DNA of 64,000 nt from assembly GCA_902702965.1 (NCBI GenBank), contig CACRXP010000228.1, forward strand, positions 517,201-581,200. The letters run 5' to 3'. Under the pieces are notes generated by a model. It had not been told where the DNA came from. It saw nothing but the letters and a program-made list of their open reading frames with translations, and ran no database searches. The position numbers and the translations under genes are program-made. The DNA comes from Spirometra erinaceieuropaei (Eukaryota; Platyhelminthes; Cestoda; Diphyllobothriidea; Diphyllobothriidae). Below, one piece after another: positions 1 through 11,918 of the stretch. The first letter of the stretch is position 1. Each line of letters opens with the position of its first letter.

Positions 1-3000
1 TGGATGGCAAGACTACAAATGATTCCATTCTTCCCAAAAAACTAACGGTTCCTTAAAACATTGTAGCTGTTGTATTTGCGAAATGTCCCAAAATAGTATC
101 GCCCACAACTAGTAATCAGTGTTTAACTTGCACTTTATTTTCAGGCAGACAAATATGCAGTAAGTGACGATCCGCCATCAGTAAATACTTTTTCATTTTA
201 GGCTTGCGGGAGACTTTTTGTACGTTCAGGCCTTCCAACAAGAAATTTAAGATGTGAACAGCACAAAATTAACCGATCGCGAAATGTAGTGCATTTTTAA
301 ATTTCATCATCGTGTACGGAGGGTGCGCTGATGTAAGCGAAGAAGAAGTATCTTAAGACTATTGACAAAAAGGAAGATCATGTATGCAACAGAAAAAAAT
401 TTCTGTATACGTCGAGAGATAAATACTCGGCGGCAGTTAAGTATGCAACCGCAGTGAGGGCGCGGTGACCGAGGCCACCTTTAAAACGGCAGCAAACATA
501 AGAGGCGTTTTACGGACGGGGTATAAACGGAAGAACATAACATCGCCAAAGTTATGTTTCAAATTATGTATAACAAGCATACATAAGGCTTCTTGTTCAT
601 GTCGATACAAAAACTGTTAGAAGGCGGACACTAAGTATGCAGGAGAGCGTGGGGGACGGGCGTTGGAGGCCTCCGGGGCGGCAGGGGTCCGCTGATTAAG
701 GAAATGGAACATGCCCTATGCCAGATAGCCAATAGGAACATAGGAAGACTGTAAATGTCTTAACGCAAATTGTGCACTGAATCCAGGACGGTAGGAGGCG
801 ATCGACAGCAACGAACAGTTGCGCAATTTGAGAAAAGTCGTCTAATCACCACAAGGAGGCGAATAATTATTCACTGAGGACGAAAAGTTAACTGTAATTC
901 AAATGTATTATTAAAAATAAGATAAATATTATATACGATGGGACCTACGCTAAAACGTTATCTTTTCTACTGAAGAAAAGTTAAAAACTAAGTAAATCGA
1001 AAAAAAATATGAGTTATAACAAAAACTGTAAATTTTTTTCCACAAAGACTCACGAAAATTAAGCAATGAGATTACCTGGTGATTATGGATGAAAATCACA
1101 ATTAGTCTTCTTGGAGAGTAAATCATTAATCAAATACAATTTGGTTGAAACAGAACTTAGCATGTGAATCTTCATATATTTTCCCGAAACAATGCTCCCG
1201 AAATTAAATAAATAGGGATGAGGGGAACCTAAAATGCAAATTCCAATATTTCGGGCAGATAAGTTAATGCTTGTCCCCCAAAAACCACATGCTGAATTTT
1301 TAATAATTAAGTCTATGTACGACAGCGGATCGGAAACACTAATTTCAATTCCCAAATGTCTAGAATGATTTAAAAAGTGAGATAAGGTACGTATTTTAAG
1401 CAGACGCACTACTTTTAACCCCTCGAAATATGACAAAATTAAACAAATAAAATTGCGTACGTATTTAAAACAAATGTGTTAATTTTTGTCCTAGAATGTT
1501 TAACTTGGGTCGAATTAATTAGCATACGGTGCGAATTTAGCATGAAAACTCAGTCGTCACCTCTAAAGTTTATATTAGAAATCAAATAACCCAGCATCAA
1601 ACTGTAATTCGTTTATCCGCCTCTTGGAATTAGGAGAGGCAAAAAAATGCACCACAACCCTTTAAGGGGTAGAAGGCACAAAGTAGAATAAACTCCAGGA
1701 ACGTGTGAAAGGGATGCATCCGGAAAGGGACAAGTTTGGTGCTGACCCTAATCCATCGCAGTGACATTCCAAAGTAAAGGGCAATGATCGACCGATCCCG
1801 CCCATCGATTTATGCATGCCACCGAATACGACTAGGCAAGGAATTAACACAATATGGGCAAGAGATAGCAGGAAAGTGGCCCAATCTAAGCAAGGGAAAC
1901 CCATAAAAACACGCCTGCTTAAAGAAGGACAGTAAACAAGCGCCATGGCATTAAAATAGGCGAGCAAACAGGTACTTCAACAAATCTTCCAATTGATTTT
2001 CTGATTTAAAATGAAATAAATCAAACGACATTGAAAAGTATCATATTAAGTCAATTATTAAAAGAATGATTATTAGTTAATGCTTTTTAAATAGATACTG
2101 AGCACACGCATTACGATACCTCCATACAAATAATTTCCGATCGCTCATTTATTAGATGAACCAAACAACACACTTGCATTTCCAAACCTGCCTTATTCTG
2201 AAAATCCCGATTAAATATACCTGCAGAATAGTTGTTTTAGCATCTAGTGAAAGACCCTAATCAATGTTGATAGTTGCTTTTTGAGGGTCTTCCCGAAACG
2301 CGGGACTAAACCACTTGATATACAGAAAGTTAACGACTTCCAACTTCACCAACGTTTGCAGATCTTTCAGTTTCTGATCATAAGAAAACTTCTTTTTCTC
2401 CTACCTCAGCCAATGGACGATTTATGTTTGGCTGCTGTATCTCGCTCAAGGTAAAAATGAAAATCGAGAACAGAATACACGAAAAGTCTTCTTGTAACTC
2501 GGAAGCATGCATTAGGCGGCGGAACATCCACAACTTTGCAGTTTACACTAAATCTTGTAGGATATCTAGACGAAGAAGTATAAAAATAGTTTCTCTGAAA
2601 TTTGTCACTATTCTGCATTAATAGACAAATACGATGTTGTACGAATTGTTCTTAGTCATTTGACTCGAAGTATCTTGCTTCCATCCTCTTCCTCTTACCA
2701 AGGTGGTTACCACTTTTTAACATGCGCAATATTTCTTTTAATATTTCTTTTGTGTTTCCATTTAGCTGTGGTTCTTCCAGTGTTAATTTGGAGCCTCATT
2801 TGGTGTTTCTCGTGGGAATTAAGAGGGGCTGGGAATCTCTCATGAATTTAAGCGTATTTCAAAGTTAATGCCAACTTTTGTTGTTTTCATATCCTAATAG
2901 AGAATGTCTTGTGATTATGTGTCGACATATGGACTGCTTATAAGGAACAGCTTGCAGAAGGTGAGATTTTGCACACTGGAATGCTGCGATCGAAGAGGAA

Positions 3001-3900
3001 TATAGGACGTTCCATCCTCTTGCAGTTCATGTGTTGTACAATATGGAATAGGTGTGTTACCCGTGCTCAGATATGAGCATGTAACTCTATTGCGGTATCA
3101 ATCAGAGGAGCGTTCACAAGTGGGCAAGCACTTTCTGAATTCCTTCTGTGTGGAATAACTCGAAAGCAAGAGCCTTTTATTTTGACTCTGCATGACGAAC
3201 TATTTTTCCTGAATGTGCTGGCTGCATCCTTTCCCGCGGTTTCTGGTGTCAAAGCGCATACTTTAAGTTCAACATTTTCCCTTCAGATACTCCTTAGATC
3301 CATGATCTGCCACAAAAGCGAACGGAGGCGAGCTAAAACATGCCAAGTAATCCTTTGGGGAATTTTAGAAAAGCGTACTCCCACCAAACACTTAAGGATA
3401 AACAATGAAATTGGGAATAATTTTCTCCTGTCAGTGCTGGGTGCTGACTGAAAAAGTTCGTAGTTTCTTTTTGAGCATAATCAACCGCTCCATGCTTTAC
3501 TTCGTAAGATCTCCTCAGATGCTCTGTGCAGCAATGTGTATTCCGCAGCTGGGAATGCCCTGACAGCAAGTGATATTAATGACTCATGTTTTCTATAGTA
3601 AGTAAAGACCGTTACGTAGGCCGGGTTGAACCGGTGGTAAGGTAGACAAGAAGAACGTTAAACGGCGAGCGGCAAAGATTATTAATTTAAACACTGAAAT
3701 CATAAGCTAACATAAGTGGTCTTTAACATTTTCGCTGACAGTGCATTGTCGCTAGTGCTGTTCCGTAACGAAGAAGTATTTCTTAAGTCACTGCACATTC
3801 GAAATATTGCCTCCATTTTCCAACATGTGATGGCCATTTAGGGACAGTAAATTGAGAGGCACTCCTATCTAGTTGAATCATATCTTCTGTTGGAGTTGAG
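1..3900. other. Stretch without a supportable gene
   Basis: AT-rich DNA with short open frames only. None shows a recognisable motif, a convincing splice-bounded exon or a repeat shared with the rest of the window. Two short GC-rich patches near 450-490 and 640-690 stand out in base composition but carry no frame I can support. The 101-codon frame at 1662-1967 on the - strand is discussed among the rejected items. Confidence 0.5.
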
Positions 3901-3920
3901 TTCCATTCGGTGTGCCAAAT

Positions 3921-4435
3921 TAGTCCGGCTGTGATTACTTTTATTTTTAATTATAATCTACGATAAAAATGTGCTTGTAACCTATGGAGCTTACCTTACA
4001 TCATCTACATCTTATAGTGCATGCGGTGTAAAAGGACAGAACGATACGAATTAAAAACACAACGCGATTTCTCCTACCTCATTTCTATAGGAATGCACTC
4101 CTGTGGGCAGAATGGTCGATCTACAGTCAGTTCGATGTTGTTTTTCATACAAATGCACTACAATATGAAGTGAAAATAATCCAATCTTCGGTTAGCTCTC
4201 AAATATGCATAAAAGATTACAGTGGTCAAGATTTCTCAATCTGAGTATAGTAGACATGCGTCAACATGAGCAATGGTGTGCACTAACTTGTCGATATTAT
4301 GACAAAAGTCATTAGAATATTATTTGACAGCTATTATATATCGAATAGTAGAAAATAATAAAGATACGATGTGAGTTGGTTTGTTGAGTGCAGCGATTTG
4401 CGCGTCTGTGTTTCCTTTTGTGTAGGATGACGCGG
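3921..4435 (+). repeat. Diverged direct repeat, copy 1
   Basis: This block is similar, in the same orientation, to 5042-5555. Both begin with GGCTGTGATTACTTTTATTT, pass through similar CTACATCTTATAGTGCA / CCACATCTTGCAGTGCA segments, and close with similar ATACGATG...GAGTGC...GATTTG.GCG stretches. The spacing between the copies is about 1.12 kb. Many substitutions and small indels show the duplication is old. I see no coding frame conserved between the copies, so I call it a repeat and not a gene. Confidence 0.6.
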
Positions 4436-5041
4436 GTACTAAACAGCACCTTTGTGCTGGTAGTGAACGGGACCAGGGCGGATGAACAATTGTCACGTTT
4501 AGCGGAAACCGAATAACAAGAAGTCATGCCCGATGACTGGACAAAACCATTTTGGACGTCAGTGTGCACTTCAATCATGTCTGAATTTATGCAAAAGGAG
4601 AAAGGCGCAGGAATAGAAAAAAACTATGTCTACGACCGAATATCGGGGAGATCATGCTTATGGTTAATCTTGTCGGAGTATTCCGAGAGGGCAAGGCCTG
4701 CAAGGACGTTTTAGCTGGCTACAATTCTTTTGGTAGAGTGACAAATGTCCAAGTATAACTATCGCAACAAACAGTTTAAGAACTATGGACAGCCTTTGGT
4801 AGGCCCTGTTCCAAAATTAAGACGCGCAGTTCGAGACAATACGTTGAATTGTTGGCTGTGTTGACAAGGCCAAAGTTTTCGGCAGAATGGCCCAGTTTGC
4901 AGAAAGTTGTCCTAGTCGTACGTTGAAAGCACCGATGCTTGTAAGGCAGAGGCAACTAGGCAATAATGCGCTGAAAAATATCGAATATTGTCTTCGGGCA
5001 GAGCCGAATAAGAGAACTCGCTAGGCGAATTTAGTCTGCCA

Positions 5042-5555
5042 AAATTTCCCGGCTGTGATTACTTTTATTTTTATTTTTAGTCGATGACAGAGACCTGCTT
5101 GCAACCCATCGGGTTTATCGCACGCCATCCACATCTTGCAGTGCAAGCAATGTAAAGGATTAGAACAGAAGGCATTAAAAAGACACACCGAGTGCTCTTA
5201 CCTCATTTTAATAGCGAATGCATTCATGGACGTACAGTCAGCTCGACAAACCCGATTATGCCGTGTTTCAAAAATAGGCATTACAGTAAGAACTGGAAGT
5301 AGCCCAATACTCACCACAAATCTTCTAAAGGCTTTCAAAGATGCGTAGGCGATTACGATGGTCAAGCTTTGTTAGTTTTACAATAGTGGAAGTGTGCCAA
5401 CGTGAACAACTATACATGCACTATCCTGTCGATCGTGGAACAAAAAATATCTTTGAACTATTTTACTGGCTAAAAAGAATAATAATACGATGCAAACAGG
5501 TGTGTGGAGTGCTGCGATTTGTGCGCATGTGGATCTTTTTGTGCGGGATACAGTT
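5042..5555 (+). repeat. Diverged direct repeat, copy 2
   Basis: Second copy of the block at 3921-4435. The similarity runs over roughly 500 bases with interruptions. The two copies carry different open frames (70 and 72 codons here), which argues that the shared sequence is not protein coding. Confidence 0.6.
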
Positions 5556-5599
5556 ATAAAACGTCAACCCTTCCAGTCTATCCCGTCTGTGTGATAATA

Positions 5600-8075
5600 G
5601 GAGCATTTCACACTAGGGGGTTCTCGGACATTGCATTTACATCATTTATACAAATGTTCTGAGCGGTCAACCTGACTGATTAATTATAGCAAAAACGTTT
5701 AGATATAAAATTCCTAGAGTAGGACATTGAAAGCTCTGAGATGCAAAAAATTGGTATAAAGGGTTTAAAAGCCTTTCTGGAAATTCCTGTATGCTTTCTT
5801 AGCATACGGATGCGTGGGGTTGCACGTCGTCTTAAACTTGTTTCATTGACAGCTCAGTAAAGATTAAAAATAGAATAATTTTCGCTGAGTCCTGAGGGCT
5901 GAGTTTTGCATAGTCCGCCTGACCTGTTTTTATGCGTGAAGGTTCTGTTAAAGTGGAAAATAGTTGCTGTTCACTGTTACGCTGCATTCTACACTATTCA
6001 AGTAATTCCTTCCGCCTGAAATATGTTCGAGGTCGATCAAAACTTCGTGAGGTTTGCCACCTGCTTACTTAGCGATCTGCTTGACAGGATTTTCAGGATC
6101 CCCGTCCCGGCAAAAATTACGACAAAATCGCTGCCTGAACTGAAATTTCACCTATAGTGACTCAATTTGTTTATCCTATCGATGCTAGATTTAGATACCA
6201 ACCACTAATGCCATTGCTTACGCGAGAGGTGCGCCAGTCGGGGAGGAGGTTAAGTTACGCCATCAGGTTCCAAAGGGACTCGAAAGGTAACCCTGTCGGC
6301 GGTGGTGAGCCGAACTGTCAGAGAGTTTCACTCCAGTGGGCGATTGCGCTCTGCGAACGCATTATAAAAATCGAAAACAGATTTGCCTTCAAAAAAGACG
6401 ATTCTACAGCCTGTAGGATTTGAAGCTGCTTGGCGTCTTGAGTACTAAAATCCTGTGAAATCCTACTTCGGAGACGCCCATGTGCGGTTTTTTCTCAGTT
6501 ATTTCTGTCGTAAACACAAATCAGGTCTTTTTTTCTGAATAGATGGCGCGTGCCTCCAGCGATACGACTTGTGAAAAATCGCAAGAAATTAAGGTTTCGT
6601 CCAACAACCTTGCTTTACCCTTAAAAAAACCAGTAAAATATAGTGCATGGTCAAATCCCACGCCTCCGAAGCAATGGAAAATTTTACCAGCACATTGTGA
6701 AATTATCATTTATTTAATCAGTCACGGAAGGGCAATATTCCTTTAGTTAGTGGAGCTGCTGCCTTGTCCACACAGTACTTTTGTTTTCGGAATCTCATGA
6801 CCAATATACACGCAAGCAAAATCCCGAAGGAGTCGAATCGTAGTCGACAAAGATGTTGCGACATGTAAAATGTAAATAGCCATATTCACCGAGGCAATGT
6901 GGTGCCGATTAATGGAGACAGACCTTTCCCCCTATAGAAAACTGCCCAGAATGGATGGCCATTAGAATTCTTGTCAAGGGTATGGTGGAGGACCCCACTT
7001 AACTGTCGGTAGGCTGTAGATCGTGTCTTGTGGCGTTTTATCTTGGCATTCATTTGCAGGCCATTACAGACATCACATTGCCAGCAACAGTTATTTCATA
7101 TGATACCACATCATTACTCAAAGTCCGTTATTGTTTGAAAATTTGTTTTTTGTACATTTTTATTTGACGAGCTCGTTTCTGGCGCCGCACAAAAGCATAC
7201 GGTAAGAATTTCGGCAGAATCCAAACAATTTCTGGGTTTTCTTGCATTTTGTCAGTTTACTGTCTAGCGTTCCGCACCACCCAAACAATTCCCATTACCA
7301 TCGTTCCCATTGGCAGTTAATCAGGATCCTTCTTCTTGCTAAAGCTTCGGAAAGGCAGCTGATACGATGTTGGTATTTATTGAGTGCACTGAATACCAAG
7401 AGATCTTCGAACTGCTTGACTTCTGCGATGATTCCACTGAAAACATTGAAGAAGGCAATTTTGGCGAACGTGATATGCAGAAACCCATCCTTAGGTCTGT
7501 GAAGTAAAACTACAAAGTTATAATAGCCAACAATTATTAGTCATCGTGGAGAGGGGAGATGAAAGTGCGGAGGAGTCACGGGCCTTAGAGTCCCCTGGAC
7601 ACTGGTATGTTTGTTTCCGCATCCGTGCTACAGTGACGAAACTTAAGCATGGGTAGGCTCCTCCTCTACCCTTAGGCTCCTGACAGGAGCGACATGTCAT
7701 GACGTCCTCAAACCTCTCCGGCATAAGTACTGTTTATTGACTGTCATATCTTTCGCTACCTTAACGTCAACTTCGTATTAATAATATACAGTCCTGAGGA
7801 TGGGTAATCAAAAACGTACATATCAGAACTTATCTTCTTCAATGTACCCATGACAGGACTTTTTATTCGCTACAATCCTTTATTACTGAACCATTACTAC
7901 ATTTACTGAACCATTACAGCCTTACAGACTCGACTCGCTGGGGTAGTTAACGAAAACAAAAGTATTGACATGCTTCGGGCGAAGACAGCCAATGAGATAG
8001 CACTTTGGATTTTAGACGTTCCGAACTTCTAAAATAAATACAGAGTCTGTGAGAGTATAACACATGATAGTTATA
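5600..8075. other. Stretch without a supportable gene
   Basis: No recognisable gene. It lies directly upstream of the first exon of the gene at 8076 and should hold that gene's promoter and 5' UTR, but I cannot point to a specific element. The frame at 6157-6423 (+) has no family features. Confidence 0.45.
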
Positions 8076-10781
8076 ATGCACGTTGGAGCATTCCTTCATC
8101 TCTTGGTAGCCGGTTTCGCCCTTTTTGAATTGGGGTAAGTAAGCGGTTCCTAGGTCCTGAAATGTAAACTTTATTTAGCGATTTTTTCCAGTGGGAGTGA
8201 GGGTGACGTCCTTACGCTAATGATTATGAATGCTTTACGAGCTGGCATCTGACCCCTTAGAAGATATCGAACCTTACTTTACTCTAAATAGTATTTAACA
8301 TATACGTCAGTGACTTTCCAATCACAAGTGACTTTGTCTCCGTTTTGATAAAAATTGATGTGTTTGACCCCATTACTTTACATTTCTATAGTTCGTAAAC
8401 TATCTCCAACTTGATTGTGTGTACCGGCTACTCTTAAAAACACTGAGATGGTTACTATTCAGCATCCTTTGTCGAATATATTAAGTTAGTTAGTTAGTTA
8501 ATGAATTTCGATAGTTGTTGCAGATAGAGGGAAACAAAAATTACCCTTCGCATTTCCAAGTTCTCAAAAACACAGGAAGCGTATGGTGCGCCTAAAATGA
8601 GCAAACCATCTCCACGGGCTGTAACGTCTACTGATTTTCGGGAAATTACTCATATTTTTGTGGCAGTCAACTCTATCGTGTGCATTATGCGACTTGTGGA
8701 TTGATGTTCGCTGCCAAAAATCTCAAAAAGTCTAATTATATATAAAAGCACAACCCCCTGTTACTTATCAGAGTGCTCTTACACTATGATACTCAAGTCT
8801 AAGCCAGTATTTCACAAAAACGTATTTAATTAACACGGAAATATGCATAACAGCGACCGTGTAACGGTAATATGCGTCAATTTTAGGTATGGCCAAGGTT
8901 TTTGCAACTGGAGTAGACGTATAATCCCAAGTGGAGCGACCGGACACTTCACTGCGGAAGTGCCCATATACTATAGTTATAGGGTAAGTTCATAAGTCGT
9001 TAAAGTGTTTATAAATCCAATAACTTCTGAATACCGAGCGCGCTTCTAATGTTATGTATGATTTGTAGTGTGGGTACATAAATAATGTACCCTTCGGAAC
9101 ATATCCATGGGCGAGGGGCTGGTGCACGCACAAACAGGACTATTTTCGGTGTTCCTACGGAAAACGTATGCTCCAGATCATTTTTTATTCCTTGGACGGA
9201 GATTTGCTATTAATGCAAAAGGTTTTGCAGCACACTTTAGTAGCCTATTACGGACAAAGTACTTTATTACATCGACAGATTACGATCACCTGTGTAATTA
9301 AATAACTGTTCCTCTCCTCAACAGTGCGTTTAACTTATTTTTATGGTGCATTTCTTTCTGATATGCAACATTGCGATGTGTAAAAATTAGAGTGTCATGT
9401 AACTGTTCAATCCCCTAAAATCTCTATCAGCTGATTGGTCCTATTTGTTGTCAATCTTCTAAGGTGACGGCACACACACGACGGTCCTTACGCTCCCACA
9501 AATCGAAACAATTTCGTATGTCATGTTAGAAGATAGCCACCCAATCACTCTTCACAGACCGGATGATAAAACCGTCCGTACGTACGGAAAATTCCCTTTT
9601 TGACTTAAATATTCGATTCGCCCCTTTTTGCGTACGCCTTCAATAACGATTGCTTTTTGTGCAATTATATTTGATTAAAATGCATTCTTCTATAGCTGGC
9701 TTTTACGTAAAGGAGAACGATCAATTGGACGTCCGTTCGCAGTACTACACAGTCGCTTTGTGGTGGCATTTCAATGGCAATGAATCTGACCTACATAATG
9801 TAAGCTATTCAAGACCGACGCCTATGATCTTATACTAAGTTGGGGCCGATGAAGTTCACAGAATCATGTTTTTCTCCTTGACAGATCAGTTGTTACTTAA
9901 ATGGAAGACGTTTTTGTAGTGGAGTGAGGCCGTATGGAACGAAAGGACGCACAAAATGCGGTAAAAGATAAATTATTATTGGCATTTTCTGCGACATTTA
10001 GTGTTACAACGGTTTATAGCAATGTTGTTATCACCATAGTTGGCGAATATCGGTTGTAAGTTGAACCGTGGTATAAACATCAGCAAAGGATTAGTGTTGG
10101 TACCTTTTCCGAAGCGTGTGCACAATGTATTGTGATGGGTTATGATTTAACCATTTGTTTTTGTAGTTCAGATATACTCACTTGGCGTTTTGAGTTGACC
10201 CAGTTTCTTAAAGCACTTTGATATTGAGAAGTTTAATCTCAAGTGCTGCAGTACAATCTCCGATTTATTTACAACTATTTTAGGTTTTCAGAAGGCAGAG
10301 GGCAGAATACACATAGGATACATGTTTTACAAACCAGAAACACGGTTCGGATACTATTACTGTTACGTAGACAAGGAGCAAACTAGGGCCCTCACCTATA
10401 TCGTCGATTGGAAAGGTTAGTTTAAAAGTGCTTTTTTAGTCCTATGCTAATTACGCGCGGTACTCTACATGTTACACATCCCAATTCTCACTAATGTATC
10501 TGACCGACCCCAGATATTGGTATGTCTTTCCAATTTCAAGACATTGCAAATTATGCATATTCAGTGATCATTATCCAAATGTAAAATCTTACTTCAGGGT
10601 ACCATCTGATGAGCTCGAAGTGCTAATGAGATCCACTCGAAACATTTTGAATGAACGCATGTTTATCTATTCATTTCGTTGTCATTGCAAAACTTAAGTC
10701 GTGACGAGATGCGTAAAAAACTGCAACGACAAAAGAACGCACATGGTGTATTTACTAAGTCAATCAGATCTGCCAAAATAA
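8076..10781 (+). CDS. Secreted cysteine-containing protein with Ig-like C-terminal half (paralogue A)
   Basis: Family not recognised. Eight exons join in one frame with GT-AG introns: 8076-8134, 8887-8983, 9069-9165, 9464-9577, 9696-9799, 9885-9960, 10284-10415 and 10699-10781 (stop TAA). The product is about 253 aa. Exon 1 gives a hydrophobic N-terminus (MHVGAFLHLLVAGFALFELG) that fits a signal peptide. Exons 2-3 hold scattered cysteines and a WARGWC motif. Exon 4 carries ITLHRPDDKTV. Exons 5-7 look like an Ig fold: LWWHFNGNE resembles the C-strand Trp region and GYYYCYVDKE the F-strand Tyr-X-Cys. No membrane span follows, so I infer export. Exons 2-8 have the same lengths and phases as those of the inverted paralogue at 30582-34251, which is the strongest evidence that both are real. 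The partner's ninth exon is not read here because of the exon-8 stop. The intron in front of exon 2 is about 750 bases, so an extra exon there cannot be excluded. Confidence 0.85.
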
Positions 10782-10951
10782 GACTGCATCGGTGAGTAAG
10801 AATTTTTATGGTCGCAGGAATTGACGTATTTTGAGCCTTTTTCGAGGAAAAACTCAGGGATGAGTATTTGCAAACATTCAATGTTTCCTATGTCACCGAC
10901 GTCAGTCGTTTTTGGCTCAGGTCAGTGCGGGAAAAATGCTCGAGATTTTAA

Positions 10952-10957
10952 AATAAA
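10952..10957 (+). promoter_or_regulatory. Candidate polyadenylation signal of paralogue A
   Basis: AATAAA about 170 bases past the TAA at 10779-10781. It is the first canonical signal downstream on the + strand and is consistent with the transcript ending near 10.98 kb. Confidence 0.4.
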
Positions 10958-11888
10958 GTGCACTCTTTGAATCTTTATAACTGCAGCCTACATACAAGGC
11001 TGCGCTTTCGTCTACCGAAGTGTCGGAAGTCATTCACGCAACAACCTTGAAGTAGCAATTGAAAACGTGATAACTAGGACAAATCCGGCCTCTATGAACA
11101 ATGAAACGACATTGACTTAATGCGAGCGCACGTCAACTGTTCAATAAATAGTGGTGTGCTGGCAATGTGTAGGCGAGGTTGTTCCTTGCATGGAATACTC
11201 GTATCTGCTTTTGTCTCAGATGATGGGTTCGAGCAGCAATCAGAAACGTTCGGCTAATGAAGCTCTTGTCCCGACGATCGTATCTGTTTCTTCACATATA
11301 TTTTTTTGTCCGCCAGTTGTGAGTTGGAGGCAGTGAGCTTGGTCTGCTTCCTGGAATGTAGCGAACCTCAAATGATTGTGCATTTGGCAGTTTTGTGAAA
11401 CCCCTTGGCAGGGATAATTTAATATCAGGCAGTCTTAAAATTTAATCTAAATACACAGTTAAATACCAAATGCCTATAATGGGTAATTAAGTGCAGGAAT
11501 TCAAGATGAATTTTATCTAGGCTTTTCCTGTGTGCCAGACGTAGTAATTATTTTGGGCCCCAACTCTCGTGGTAAATAAACGCGCCAGTTTGTTAACACG
11601 AGTCAAATAAATAGTTTATAATGGATTTAAAATGTCTCTTTGCACTTGTCTTAAATAACTATTTTAAAAGACTTTGATTTTCACGAATGGAAGAGAATAT
11701 GCGCATCCCAGGTTCTTGTTTAAAAGAGGACGAAGGCACAGCTCACATCGCCGCGAAGAGCAAACGGCGTCAACGCGCCGGGGGACCATCGTTGACCAGG
11801 CGGCATAAACCAGACCTAGCCACGGACGTAGTCCCCCCTTGCGACAAAACGATATAAATGTGCACACGTTGCCGCATTCTAGCAGTCT

Positions 11889-11918
11889 CTGATGATGAAC
11901 CTCAATGCGAGTTCGAAA
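11889..11918 (+). ncRNA. Hammerhead-ribozyme-like core (degenerate)
   Basis: The core reads CTGATGA, then a hairpin with GAACCTC pairing to GAGTTC (one bulge), then GAAA, followed by GC, a four-base loop and GC. This is the order of a hammerhead ribozyme: CUGANGA, stem II, GAAA, short stem III. The base expected to be U after stem III is C, so the copy may be inactive. Hammerheads are known in the terminal repeats of Penelope-like elements. Similar cores occur at the 3' ends of two Penelope-like copies here (15685-15714 and 21309-21339). Confidence 0.45.

Noticed and set aside
1662..1967. 101-codon open frame on - with hydrophobic parts
   Set aside because: No recognisable domain, no splice context and no related copy; a frame of this length is expected by chance in 64 kb.
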